From NCBI GenBank assembly GCA_023897205.1, contig JAHWDD010000005.1, positions 5,325,874-5,389,873 of the forward strand: a stretch of DNA of 64,000 nt, given 5' to 3'. Positions 24,992 to 36,175 of this stretch are shown in pieces. The notes beneath the pieces were generated by a model. It saw only the letters and a list, made by a program, of their open reading frames with translations, was not told the DNA's origin and searched no databases. This DNA is from Exophiala sp. HKRS030 (lineage: Eukaryota > Ascomycota > Eurotiomycetes > Chaetothyriales > Herpotrichiellaceae). Positions within the stretch are counted from its first letter, which is position 1, and each line of letters begins with the position of its first letter. Both the position numbers and the translations under genes were made by a program.

Positions 24992-27604
24992 CTAAGAATC
25001 TAATGCTTGAAGTATCGTCTTCCCTAATTTCTCAACCTGATCTGGCCTGGTGGTGAGACTGGTCATGAAGTAAATCACGTCGCCGAGAACACGTGAGTGG
25101 ATGCCATGGCCCTGGTCGTCAAGTAGTGTCAGGAGCTCCGACTGAAGCGCCGTTGTCGCTGTCGATGTGTATCCCGAACCTGGAGAGGATAGCTTGAGGA
25201 CTAGCACAGTGCCAAGGGCGAAGCATCCTGTAAGACGCGGGTGGTGAGACAACTTGGTAAGGAGTGATGGTGGGAAGAAGGAGAATGTCGGTGGTGGTGA
25301 TGATGGTAAAGGCGATGATACTGAAGGGGATGTATGCGGAATATCAGAGGAATTGACCGATTGCCAGGATGATTTGTATTCGTCCCATGATCCGTCACTA
25401 TCCATGCGTTTGTATTCGGTCAGCGCTTTGTCGCCTACCATGCAGCCAATGGGATGTGCTGTATAACTGTGCCCGTGTAACAGAGCATCAGTCTTGGAAT
25501 CTGATAAGAATGTTGAGAAGATGGATTCGCTTGCGGTCGTGATCGCTAATGGAAGGAGGCCGGCGGTGAGTAGTTTGGCATGTACCGAGATGTCCGGAGC
25601 GATAAAGCTAGGGATAGACAAAGCATCACCGTCTTTGTCTTTAGGAGTTGCGAGGAATGATGAGGAACTGGCTCGTCCCAAGCGATAAAGCCCAGTAAAA
25701 ACCTCGTCCGCGATCACGGGTATACCACTCCAGTTCAAGGGGTCGTTAAGTTGATCTTGTTGGGCGTGATCTTGTAGACCTGTGCCTAGGAGTTGGGGAT
25801 TCTCGCGGACAGTCTTGATCAGGGTCCGTTGGAAAAGCGGATCGACGAATATCATCCCTCCAGCTCCCATGAGTAGTGGTTCGAGTATCAAGGCGCCGAA
25901 TCGTGCTCCTTCCTTTTGAGTGAGACGTTCCAGGGTCAAAGTAATGAAGTCTTTGTATCGTTTTGCGTCTCCTTCTCGAGCCGAAAATTCAAAAACATCG
26001 TCCAGCGAGCTAAATATTTGTGGGTTGGAGCAGATGTCTTTCTCCGCCATGGATTGGGGTATCGAAAGTTCCCATTGACCATCCTTCATCAGTAAGTGTG
26101 GTGGCTCGAACCAATGACCCCATGGCTTATACCAATCGACCTTCTCATTGAAGACACTAGGTTCGGAGCAGTTCATTACACCAATGGTATCGCCGTGGTA
26201 ACTTCCCTGCAGGCCGAGAATACCGATTGATCCTTTGCCATCATCCTTGTGCCAACCGTATCTCACACAGGCAGCTCGGAGAGCCATCTTCACAGCAACT
26301 TCCATACCTGTGCTGCCATTGTCAGTGAAGAAGGTACGTGACAAACGTGGGTTCTGTAACGTTGAAAGAAGGTTGTAAGAAATGTCAAGAGCAGGTTCGT
26401 GGATTGCATGCGCAAACATGACGTGACCATATCGACCTGCAGCGTGGGCAGCGGTTAGTGCTACCGAAGGATTCCCATGTCCTAGACCTTGTGTCCACCA
26501 AGAAGCAGATGCATCAAACAGAGGTGTCAGAAGAGGTTTAGCTGGGGGTTGTGAAGCCAAAGGTGTCAGACTAATGGGGCTTTGTGGTGCGGGAACCAAT
26601 GCGGCATCGGTTTCCTGGTTGTAAGCAAGAAATTGATCACCATATGCCGAATCGATGGCAATAATGTTTGATGCAATACCATGCTGACGAAATGGATGCC
26701 ACACAACGGCTTCGGCTTGAGATGGCAGCGAAGTAAGTTTCGAAACGCGAGAGAAATGCTTTTGTTGCAGAACATCGATCAGACGTGTGACGGCGGGAGA
26801 AGATGAGGTCTCGTCGTAGTACTCTGAAAGAACAAGCTCGTCGTCTTTGATATTCTCGCGTCTTGCCGGTGGGATTGGAATCGCATACGTGGGAATATCA
26901 TGCTTGGAAAAGTGGTCCTGGAGAAAAGCATGGTTTCCCCATTTGGGATCTTCAAAAAGAATGACCGAATCTAGATCATAACCACGAACGTGTAAGGACT
27001 CAAAGGCGGAAATGGTCGTGCCAATCCCTCCAAGTTTGCTATCTCCTATTAGAAGAGTAGGCAGCCGAAGTGGCCGGTAGATGTCCGCTTGCAAGGCCCC
27101 CGACGGGCCAGGAGAGAGTACACCACCAGCAGTCTCGAGAAGGGCATATCTTCCGCCAGATAAACTGTGCTTACCCAAGAGCTCCTTGACCTGGGTAACT
27201 ATTGAGTGGTCCGAGGTTGGTATCTTGCCACCGTTAGTTTGCTGTTCTTTGTTTGATGAAAGGAAAATATTACCGATTTATTGCCGTCCAATTCTGCAGC
27301 CAGATGAGGACTCACTGGTTTTGAGAACTGAGATATGCATTTCGATAGTGCGCCAGGCACATATTTCCTGATATGTCTGAGGCAGTTTATGAGTTTAAAG
27401 AATTTTGGTACCAGACGTGTCGCCTTGTACATACCCGTCATCTGCATCAGATTGAGGTCCAGTTGAGACAGGCTTCAAATATAATAGGCCATTTTGCGGA
27501 GCTCGTCGCTGTAGAGCTCTGCATAAGATAGTCGAAACAATCGTTTTACCGACGTCAGTATTGGCGCCATAAACCTGCCATGCCTTCAAGTCCCTCCAAA
27601 GCAT
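24992..27604 (-). CDS. bioDA: Bifunctional dethiobiotin synthetase / DAPA aminotransferase (BioD-BioA fusion)
   Basis: Three exons, 27604-27435, 27376-27274 and 27223-24992, with 58- and 50-nt introns, give about 834 residues. The BioD half has the P-loop GANTDVGKT at residues 13-21, LYLKPVSTGPQ and ETAGGVLSPGPSG. The BioA half begins near 300 with DASASWWTQGLGHG, then FTDNGSTGMEVAVKMALRA (PLP phosphate site), GSYHGDTIGVM, VIADEVFTGLYRLG and HAKLLTAGLLPLA, whose Lys (about 641) should bind PLP. It transaminates KAPA to DAPA and then closes the ureido ring, two consecutive mitochondrial steps of biotin synthesis. I chose the ATG at 27604 because MLWRDLKAWQVYGANTDVGKT matches fungal orthologues better than the longer in-frame upstream ATG at 27718. 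It is divergent from bioF. Confidence 0.94.
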
Positions 27605-28142
27605 CACGAAGTTGAAATCAAAATGATGGGTGAGGAAGATGGTGAGCACAGAGCGAGGCTCGGTTATTTCGCTCGCTCGAGAAAGACGATGGGTGGTTGA
27701 GACGGGGACTTGCACCAAGCTTTTCTTTGCTGTGCGTGGGCGTGGACCGTGGACCGTGAGTCAATGTTCGGTGTTATTGTCAGTGTTGAAGGATGAACTT
27801 CTTTTTGGTCCGAAGTCTTCCGACTCCGATTGGCGGAATGACTTGTTGGCCTCGGCAGGTACCAACAAGAACCAACAGGGACCAAGCCCAATGCCAATCA
27901 ATCAACGGCATTTTCTGGTGATTTTCCGGCCCTTTTTGGATCTTACGTTCGACAGCAACCAACAACAGCTTCAGCAGGTAAAATACGGTCCAGAATTGGC
28001 TTGAACGTGTGAATCTTATTATCATGTATGAAGGATCAAGAGCTTTCTGATAGCCAGCTCCTTCCCGAATTCTGACCCGGTCGTTCTTTCCTCAGCTAAC
28101 ACTACAGCTGCCCACGTGAGCTCCAACAAACCGCAAGCAACG
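27605..28142. promoter_or_regulatory. bioDA/bioF shared promoter region
   Basis: 538 bp lie between the two divergent biotin genes, so coordinated control is likely. I see no recognisable biotin-response operator and no riboswitch-like structure. The bioF leader contains CTAACACTACAG just before the start region, which could be an acceptor of a leader intron. Confidence 0.55.
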
Positions 28143-29518
28143 ATGAGCCCACTCGAGGACAGACTGTCGAGGCTTCTCAAGAAACGTCAAAGTCTTTCAA
28201 AGCTTCGGACACTTAAAGCAAGTGATCCCAATTCGGTAGACTTCTCCTCAAATGACTTCTTGTCTCTTTCAAGCAATACTGAATTTCGGAGAGACTATCT
28301 TACCGCTCTTGACCATGGCCTTGCTTCGCACGGGCTAGGATCAACGGGGTCCAGACTATTGGATGGCAACTCGACATTCGCAGAAGATCTTGAACAAGAA
28401 ATTGCGGCTTTTCATGGTGCCGAGGCTGCTCTTCTGACCAATTCGGGTTATGATGCCAATGTCAGCCTGTTTGGATTTCTGCCTCAACCAACAGATCACG
28501 TTATCTACGACGAGTTGATTCATGCCAGTGTTCACGATGGGCTGAAATTGTGCAGGGCCGAAAGTCAAGTGTCATTCAAGCATAATGATCTTGACCACTT
28601 GAGGCAGAAGTTGGAATCATTAATTCAGACTTCTCATTCAAAAGCGTCTTTCTTTGTTGCTGTTGAATCTGTTTACAGCATGGACGGAGACTTGGCTCCG
28701 CTAAAGGAAATGACCGACTTGATTGATGAACTATTTCCTCGAAAGAATTGTTTCCTCGTTGTGGATGAAGCTCATGCAACCGGATATTTTGGTTCCGACG
28801 GTAGAGGGCGCGTGTGCGAACTTGGTCTCGAGCAGAAGATCCATCTTCGATTGCATACGTATGGCAAAGCCATGGCAGCCAGCGGTGGTAAGCAATCAAA
28901 GTCTGGGGATGAGTGGTTTGTGCTGACAATTGAAGCGGCAATTCTTTGCTCACGTGTCATCAAATCATACCTCATCAACTATGCTCGACCCTTGATTTAC
29001 ACCACATTCATGTCCTTTCCCAGCCTCGTCAACATCAAAGTGGCCTACGCGTGGCTTAGACAGGGCAAGACTAACAAGGTGGGTTGTGGAAATGATCATT
29101 TGCCCCATAAGACAATACTAACCCTTTTTAGCTTGCCACACAGCTTTGGGCTCTGATCGATCACTTGTATCAGCAGCTGCAATCCCTCGAAGCCGACAAT
29201 GCCAACCACTATCCTCCTCTTGTAACCGTTCCCAATCAATGTCCTGAATCACCAATCTTTGCACTTTTTAGCCCACAACCTCGATCTCTGGCAACTTACT
29301 GCCAATCCTTAGGTTTCAATGTTCGGGCAATATTCCCACCTACCGTCCCAGAAGGAACTCAGCGTGTACGCGTGTGTTTGCATGCTGGAAATACAGTGGG
29401 AGATATAGACAGGCTTGTTGCAACTATCAGAGAGTGGACTGCAAGGGAAACCACAATTGCTCAAGGAGCCGGAAGGAGATCAACTCGGGAGGATCACCCC
29501 TTGGTCGCGAAGTTATGA
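28143..29518 (+). CDS. bioF: 8-amino-7-oxononanoate (KAPA) synthase with C-terminal PTS1
   Basis: Exons 28143-28887, 28936-29078 and 29132-29518 give 424 residues. This is an alpha-oxoamine synthase: DFSSNDFLSLSSN, HGLGSTGSRLLDGNS, EAALLTNSGYDANVS, VVDEAHATGYFGSDGRG and HTYGKAMAASG with the PLP lysine at about 242, then LINYARPLIYTT. It condenses pimeloyl-CoA with alanine, the first committed step after pimelate formation. The protein ends in AKL, a peroxisomal targeting signal 1, matching published work that fungal BioF is peroxisomal. The first intron (28888-28935) is 48 nt, stop-free and in frame, beside the catalytic lysine. Skipping it restores the family sequence SGAAILCSRVIKSYL. I chose the ATG at 28143; the GTG at 28116 is not a likely start. 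Confidence 0.94.
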
Positions 29519-30411
29519 AAAGTGTTTGGTATGAACCTAGGCAGTAGCGCTTTTAGACTCAAAGTCATGGTCGATCAGGCACCGTTCAAGTGAAGCAGGC
29601 AGTGTACAGCCTGTTACGCAAGACATCGCCAGACCCATGGGAGGTAGCGCGGCAAAAAGTGATAATCTATACAAGAATGAGGCTGTGTTGGCCATCCCAG
29701 TCGACGACGAAGCTCAATGCTCACGCCAAGACCCCCCTCGAAGATTTTTTTCACCTCTCATCTGTCGCTTCAAAACTCTTCACACAAAGAGCCAAGGTGA
29801 CAATAAGTGACATTCACGGAAGCAAAGCTGCAAGCCACAGCTCGAAGCGCTTGGCTCCGGTCATCGACGTTGAGATAGATTCATAGAACCACTACAGACC
29901 AACATGGTGGATCTTCAGCCCGTCCAAGCTCCAAGTTAAAACGCTTTCCCCGGAGCTTGGATCCTTGCAGATCGTTCAAATTGCCCGCACTATACTTCTC
30001 CCGCACGACCTTCACCAAGCACTGCACTATCGAACTGTTCCCTTTTTTTCACCATGAACCGTTGCTCGCACCGCGACATGCATAGTTGCCTTCCATGATG
30101 CTCCGGTGCGTTACGTGAATGCAGGAATGGTGTCTTCTTATTTCACGTCCGAAAGTCTTGGAACTGCGGGCAGTGCAGAATCTTGGATCTGGATGAAATT
30201 GAAAAACTTTATCGAATGGCTCTACAAGTCATCCAAGTACTCAATGTACGGAGGGATTCGGGTGAAGGAAAGATGATTTATAGCTTGGTATGACTCTGGG
30301 ACTTGACTGTACTCGTCTTCCTGGAATTGCTTCAAAAGAATTTCTTCCAGTGCGAGTGATTGTACTTAATTCCTCTGCCATACTCCCACTGTCAATACTT
30401 GCCTACACGAG
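29519..30411. other. Intergenic
   Basis: 893 bp separate bioF from the carbonic anhydrase gene. Open frames here are short and lack family signatures. I see no RNA gene or repeat. Confidence 0.5.
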
Positions 30412-31369
30412 ATGCATCTGAGCATCTTGCTTCTTGGGGCTGCAGCATGGACGGCGTTATCTTGCCCGCAGCATACCAATTATCAGAGTCACCCTCATCT
30501 TGGAAGACGACAAGTCATCACAACGGATCCCGGTAGAGTTGAAACAGACTGGGTATGCCTCTTGTCTATATTTCGTCCAGCTGCTTGACTACCAGTTCTT
30601 TCGAGGCTATGGCCAACTAACTCTGCCTTACAGGCATATGAAGCATCTTATAACTGGGGTCGAATCAATCCTGGTAAGATCACCACCCAGGAGATCCTCT
30701 ACACTCTACTAATCAACCAGACTATTACCTCTGCCAGTCTGGAACGCAACAATCTCCAATTGCTCTTGGTCTCAATCAAGGACTGTCCAACTTCCACCAG
30801 CCTGCGTTCCAAGGTTACGACGAAAACGTGACGGGCAACTTCTTCAACTGGGGATATGGATCCGCGTACACCCTTCACCACGAGGATGGCGATCTGACCA
30901 CTCTACCTAGCATGACCTTCGACAACGAAACAGTGTACCTCGTCGGCTGGCACATTCATGCACCGGCAGATCACACCGTTGGGGTGACAGGAGCAAAGCC
31001 GAGTTACATTTCGTCCACAAGACCATCGACGATGAGTACCGTGCAGTTCTGGCCTTCCGCTTGGATCCCGGCCGGACGGATTCGGGATTCTTCCACCAAC
31101 TTCCGCCCCCGATTGGATTCAACGACACGACGGTCTTGGAAGGTGTCGAGCTCAATCTCGCCCAGGCACTGGATGAAGTCAACTATTTTAACGAGTTCTG
31201 GACATACAAGGGCAGTCTGACCAGCCCGCCTTGTAGAGAAGGCGTTCGCTTCTTCATTGCACGATCTATCTTGTTTACTAGCGTGGTCCAGATGCAGGAC
31301 ATTCTAGGCGTGAGCACGTATTCTGCCAGAGCGGAGCAGGAAGTCTGGCTACATGACATTAATGTTTGA
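30412..31369 (+). CDS. Secreted alpha-type carbonic anhydrase, one frameshift
   Basis: Exons start at 30412-30552, 30634-30673 and 30721, with introns of 81 and 47 nt. A signal peptide (MHLSILLLGAAAWTALSC) precedes the mature domain. Alpha-CA marks are YEASYNWGRINP, CQSGTQQSPIALG, VYLVGWHIHAPADH (two zinc His in HIH), KAELHFVHK (third His) and YKGSLTSPPCREGVRFFI. Between HAPADHTVG and GDRSKAELHFVH the frame is lost at GGGG 30981-30984, and one more G restores it. The restored length is near 275 residues, normal for fungal secreted enzymes. It hydrates CO2 outside the cell, which may help pH control. Broken or misread is undecided. Confidence 0.82.
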
Positions 31370-33187
31370 TTGCAAGCGGACTCGGGACTCAGGACTCGGG
31401 GGTTCGATAACCATTGGTATTGTGCTCCTCAAGCTCAACATCTACTCCGATCTACATAGAATCACAATCACAGTCTTCAGCATCAACAACCATGATCCAG
31501 CGCTATGCAGTCCACCTTCACTGATCTCGCTTCACTGATCTCTCGAGTGTCTTGAAGATCATCCCTCGAGGTGACTTCAAAGGACAGGCAGAGCTCAACG
31601 TGCCTTCCTCTCTCCACTGGCACTTCACAGGAAATCAGGCTCCAGCATCAACTCTGCTGTGATTGGCCGGTTCGGTGAAGACAAATGTGAATCGGCATGG
31701 TCGAAGGAGATTAGACGTAACTCAGTGAATGTAAAGTGAATGATCAGAGAGCATGCCAAGACATGCTCGATCTCCCACGACGACCTATATCTGTTCCAAT
31801 TCTTCTTGCAATCCTTTTCTTTTTCTTTCTTCGTACCACGCCAAAAGTTCGATCTGACATCTATGATTTTCGTAGTGATCAATCAACTGTGGTACCACTT
31901 TGGCGCGCTCCAAATGGAGCGACGCTTAACAAACCATCTTTTCTCCTCTATCCCTTGGACTTCTCAGAAGTGTTGTGATAGCAACCGCATTGTGAGCTGC
32001 GTATGTTGTGCTAGCCAACGCTTGATTCAAGCAGGCGTTGTTATGCTAACCAACGCTTGATTCAAGGAAGCTGTCCGCTGTGCTAGCCAACGCTTGATTC
32101 AAGTAGGGTCCGTTATGCTAACCAACGCTTGATTCAAGTAGGGTGCGTTATGCTAACAAACGCTTGATTCAAGGAAGCTGTCCGCTGTGCTAGCCAACGC
32201 TTGATTCAAGGAAGATGTCCGCCATTCCAGGCGGTCTTTGGCAAAGAGCTGTCTTGCCAGCAAAGGTATGTTGAGGTTCTGAAGCCCTTCAGTTTCAACA
32301 ACGCTAACAAATGTGACAACAAATTTCCATTCGAACACCTTCCGAAGCGAACAAGAAGTGGAAGACAGTATTGCAAGGCTGTGGTCTGGGATTTTTGAGG
32401 AAGAACAGGTTCAGGAGAATCACACTGGTGCAGGCATTGAAACAGGTTGTCGTGTTGAGGCGTTGGATGGAACAGCAGGAAAGGAAGTTTCAATGGGGCA
32501 GGAACTTTGTACATAGCTAGGGTGTCAATGAAAAGATGACTTGTCAAAACATCGATTCGAGCCTTGAGCATCGTGACTATCGTGACTTTGCGTGTGCCCT
32601 GACCTTCCCAAGGTTCCCTGCTGCCTCGGGCCCTCCACAGTTGCCCCTTGACTTCGGAGCTCAACGAGCAAAAGCTCTCCCTAGCCAATCGTAGAGGTCC
32701 AGCTTCCCAATGCCCAACGAAGATCAGTGCAATTTTAGAAACGCATACTCCAGGACATGGAGTCGAGCAAGCTCCATTGCAGCTCGGTGACATCCCAACA
32801 ACTAGCAAACAGCGCCATGGTAGGCGTGCTGATGGAAACAGCGGTGAGCACCAATGAATTGGTAGGTAACGTTGCCAACTTGAAACGCGTCTCCACGCGG
32901 GCAGCTATTTTTCGACGCGTTGAGGGGAAGCTGCCTGCCCTGCGGCGCCGCTTTAGAGACACTAGGCTCTTCTGGGTAAACTGTGTATTATTCCCTTTTG
33001 GGAATCACTTTTTCCGTTTGTTTATATGCGACCACTTTCCCGACCATAGAACTTCAATCACAACAACGACTCGAAGGTTTCTTCGTCCGGGGAGAAAATT
33101 AGCCTGGCTCAAATCTTTCCTCATAACCGGGCTCGATACTGAAAATAAAAGTCTCACTTGAAGTGCAATAAACCTATACGTTTAACC
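31370..33187. other. Gene-free stretch containing a minisatellite
   Basis: About 1.8 kb lack any supported gene. The minisatellite at 32010-32216 sits in the middle. A 200-codon open frame on the minus strand (32808-32206) runs into that array and has no family features, so I do not call it. The right end should be the promoter of the coiled-coil gene. Confidence 0.5.
32010..32216. repeat. Minisatellite, six units of 35-37 bp
   Basis: Units begin at 32010, 32045, 32082, 32117, 32152 and 32189. Each holds a nearly invariant 22-bp core (GCTAGCC/GCTAACC followed by AACGCTTGATTCAAG) and a 13- or 15-bp linker. Two linker types occur (ending GTTAT or CGCTGT), in the order A-B-A-A-B-B, which suggests duplication of a roughly 72-bp pair. 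The core contains CTTGA-T-TCAAG, an odd-length inverted repeat. It lies in a gene-free stretch. Confidence 0.9.
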
Positions 33188-35554
33188 ATGGCAAGGTTGC
33201 GATCAGAACATGGCGAGGAGCCTCGGCGATCCAAGCGGCCCAGCAGTGCGATATCACCGGTCAAACCTGCAGAAGAAAACCCGCACCTGGGATCAAGAAC
33301 ACCTTCCAAGTATCGACCAAAGAAGAAGATTCGCTTTTCGGACCCTTCCGGTGATAAAACCACAGCCTCAGATTCAACAGGGCTGACACCGTGGGTTGAC
33401 AAGACAAGCCTCAAAACCCCAAAGCGTAGAGTATCAACTCCCGCACCAAGCACTCGGTATCAAGACTCGGATTATGACGAAGTTCAATTCACACCATTCC
33501 GTGAAGCTTTGGAACCCAGGACCATTCGACGCATTCGACGCCACCGACTGAGTGAGGAAATGCACAAGATAGAGGCCGAGAAAAAGTCAAGGTCAGACTT
33601 ACAACATGAGCTCGATCGTAAGGAGCAAGAAGTGCAACGTCTCAAGGACGAATTGCAGCAAGCTCAGAGAACGAACATGCTCTTGCAAGACGATGTCGAC
33701 TCGAGTCAAGGTCGCATCGATGAAGCCGAGGCTGAACTTGATCAACTCAGACAGAGCTTCAATGATGATACCGAAGTACTTTCTTGGAGCGAACTACCTG
33801 TCCAGCATTCCTCAATGGGTCTTGCCCTCGACGACGCCTGTTTGATTCAAATCTACGAGGACGAGGATCCTATTACCAGCAACCAGAATATAGACGGTGA
33901 GGACGCTCTGGCCATGGGGTTGGAACTCGAATCCGCTCGTGAAGCAAAGCAAGCACTATTCAGATCTTCTCAGAATGGCTCTACTCCGTCCAGTTTTCTA
34001 CAATTTGTCGATTCACCTGTACGGCCCTCATCCAGACCCAGAGACATCCCGAACACACCAAGCACATTCCACCAGGATCTCGCAAAACAGCTCAAAGCTG
34101 CAACTAGCAAGGCTGAAGATGCAGAGCTTGCTCTTCAAGCCTTGAACCAAGAAATTCAAACCTTGGGATTCTCAGTCGGCAACGACGATACGAGTACATG
34201 CATTTCCAACATTAAAACTCATTTTCGCCAGATGCGTTTGGACCTTGAACGAATTATTCCTGGCGAGATAGTAGGATCATTCGATAATGCGAAGCTAATA
34301 CCTGAAATCATCCTGAAATTGAAGCTGGCCGCACAAACTGTGCGGGATCGTGAAGCTGAGCTAAAGTCGATGAGAGATCAGCAACGATCACTCAAAGGCA
34401 ACTTTGATCATGCCATTCTAGCGGCTGAAAAGGCCAATGCTCGTGTCAAGGATCTAGAGGACGCCGTTGACAAAAATGCCGAGGAGATGCTCGAGATTAG
34501 AATGCGGGCACAGAGCTGGGAACGAGAAGCCAAAGAGCACGAGTCCAACAATCAATCTTTGATTGCAGCGCTGGAAAAGTATCGAGGGGAGGTGACCCGG
34601 CTAGAGCAATTGGTGCAGCTTGTTGAGTCTGAACAGGCCGCCAGGCTTCAAGCAGTTCGCACCGCAACGCTGGCAGAGATGTCCCAGCAGATGTCTGACC
34701 TCGAGGCCAAAGCAGCCGCCGAGACTCGTGGGCGCAGAGCGGCAGAAGAATCTGCTGTCGATCGACTCAAGAAGATCAATGACCTTGAATCAACACTAAC
34801 ATCTGCGCGTCTACTCTCGGATGATCTCAAACAACAGTTGCGAGCCCTGGAAAAGCAGCAATCCACCAGTATGGCAGCACACAGCACAGAGATCGGCAGT
34901 CTCAATTCCAGGGTTTCGAATCTCGCCACATCCTTAGCCTCAGCCAACCTGCAGATCGAGCGTCTCCAAATGATCAATTCGCGACTTGAAGATCGCTATC
35001 GCAACGAAGTTGACCAAGGGACTTACGCGCTCGAGCGCATCCAGAACGAATACATCCGCAGTGTAGCCAAAATGAACGAAGAACGTAAGAAATACCTCCG
35101 AAGCTCCAAAGTCCGACTTGCCAACTGGAACATGGAGAGTGACGACCTGATTCCCGACGACGCGATGCCCATGACACCCGCTAGTCTCGTCCGCTTTGCC
35201 GACATCGACGCCTTCTCAAATGACGGCTCCGAACATATCGAAGGAACCATTGAGCTTTCTCGCGGCAAAACAAAGAAACACCACAGCAATCCTCGTCGAC
35301 ACAGCGACGTGGCCGATCTGGTCGAAAACAACGCCGACCTCCGATCCAAACCTAAACAGCATTCCCGCCGCCGCCGTTACGATAGCGGCATCGGAATGGA
35401 TTCACTAAGCGACGTCGGTGAAGAAGAAGCGGAGCAGGGAGAGGAGGACGAAGAAGAAGACGTCGATCGCAGTATGCTCTCGGATCCGATCTCCCCTGAT
35501 CTGAGTTCAGAAGCCGACATTGAGACCGATGCCCGTTTGGAGATCATGGCGTAA
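33188..35554 (+). CDS. Large coiled-coil protein, fungal-specific, unnamed
   Basis: A single exon of 788 residues starts at the ATG at 33188. The upstream in-frame TTG is not a likely start. The first 100 residues are basic, Pro/Ser/Thr-rich and probably disordered, with SP/TP sites (SAISPVKPAEE, SLKTPKRRVSTPAP). Three coiled-coil segments follow (about 125-205, 300-345 and 375-640), broken by an acidic linker (YEDEDPITSNQNIDGED). A conserved-looking module is TYALERIQNEYIRSVAKMNEERKKYLR. The C-tail has basic (KQHSRRRRYDSG) and acidic clusters. Such proteins often act at spindle pole bodies, septa or the cytoskeleton, but I cannot identify this one. The 2.4-kb frame is unbroken, unlike several neighbours. 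Confidence 0.8.
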   Translation: MARLRSEHGEEPRRSKRPSSAISPVKPAEENPHLGSRTPSKYRPKKKIRFSDPSGDKTTASDSTGLTPWVDKTSLKTPKRRVSTPAPSTRYQDSDYDEVQFTPFREALEPRTIRRIRRHRLSEEMHKIEAEKKSRSDLQHELDRKEQEVQRLKDELQQAQRTNMLLQDDVDSSQGRIDEAEAELDQLRQSFNDDTEVLSWSELPVQHSSMGLALDDACLIQIYEDEDPITSNQNIDGEDALAMGLELESAREAKQALFRSSQNGSTPSSFLQFVDSPVRPSSRPRDIPNTPSTFHQDLAKQLKAATSKAEDAELALQALNQEIQTLGFSVGNDDTSTCISNIKTHFRQMRLDLERIIPGEIVGSFDNAKLIPEIILKLKLAAQTVRDREAELKSMRDQQRSLKGNFDHAILAAEKANARVKDLEDAVDKNAEEMLEIRMRAQSWEREAKEHESNNQSLIAALEKYRGEVTRLEQLVQLVESEQAARLQAVRTATLAEMSQQMSDLEAKAAAETRGRRAAEESAVDRLKKINDLESTLTSARLLSDDLKQQLRALEKQQSTSMAAHSTEIGSLNSRVSNLATSLASANLQIERLQMINSRLEDRYRNEVDQGTYALERIQNEYIRSVAKMNEERKKYLRSSKVRLANWNMESDDLIPDDAMPMTPASLVRFADIDAFSNDGSEHIEGTIELSRGKTKKHHSNPRRHSDVADLVENNADLRSKPKQHSRRRRYDSGIGMDSLSDVGEEEAEQGEEDEEEDVDRSMLSDPISPDLSSEADIETDARLEIMA

Positions 35555-36175
35555 ATTGATTAGCGTCGTAGCGCATTAGCACATATGGCATGAAGATTTC
35601 CCTTTGTTGAAGTACCTTGGATTTGGCGGCATAGCATGCATGACATGGGATAGTTCGGTTGAGTAGGGTCATGGATAGATAGGTTTGGTTTGAATTGATC
35701 GCGGCGTCGCGTTACACACAAGTACTGCTTGACTTTATGTTCCCAAATGGCGCGGTTAGTCCTCGTCGCCAAGGCATGGTTAGATGTGAGATGTAATTGC
35801 ATCCCTGTCCATGCATCATGTGGAATCCGTTCGTGCAAGCTATGTGATGAATACGTCCGTCCTTTGAATCCAGTTTTATCTGTCCAGGTTAGTTTTGCAT
35901 CTGAATCGAAAGGAGTATTGTGCTGAATTTTAGACCATTCTGGTGTCAGATAGATGCGTGGAAACAACCAAATCAACTCGCGATACCCTCAGGATACGTT
36001 TCCTCGGAAGTTGTTTTCTCCTATATACAGATTTAGCTAATAATGCTTAACTCGATGTTGATGCAATGATATAAAGGCCCGCCTGTGCACATCCATTTCA
36101 ACCACTTGTACATCCATCCTTATGCTATGAATTTGGCTAAGGCTGCTTGTGAATCCCTCAACTGCTCAGCAAACT
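35555..36175. other. Convergent 3' spacer
   Basis: 621 bp lie between two converging genes and hold their 3' UTRs. Short open frames on both strands look random. No RNA gene or repeat is seen. Confidence 0.5.

Noticed and set aside
27605..27718. Upstream ATG of bioDA at 27718
   Set aside because: It adds 38 residues unlike orthologues, whereas the ATG at 27604 gives the typical LWRDLKAWQVYGANTDVGKT start.
29590..29886. 98-residue frame after bioF
   Set aside because: No hydrophobic or family pattern, no leader or splice context.
32010..32216. CRISPR-like array
   Set aside because: The linkers are only 13-15 bp and repeat themselves, the host is a eukaryote and no cas genes are present; it is a minisatellite.
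32206..32808. 200-codon open frame on the minus strand
   Set aside because: No family features, runs into the minisatellite, and frames of this length are expected by chance in this much non-coding DNA.
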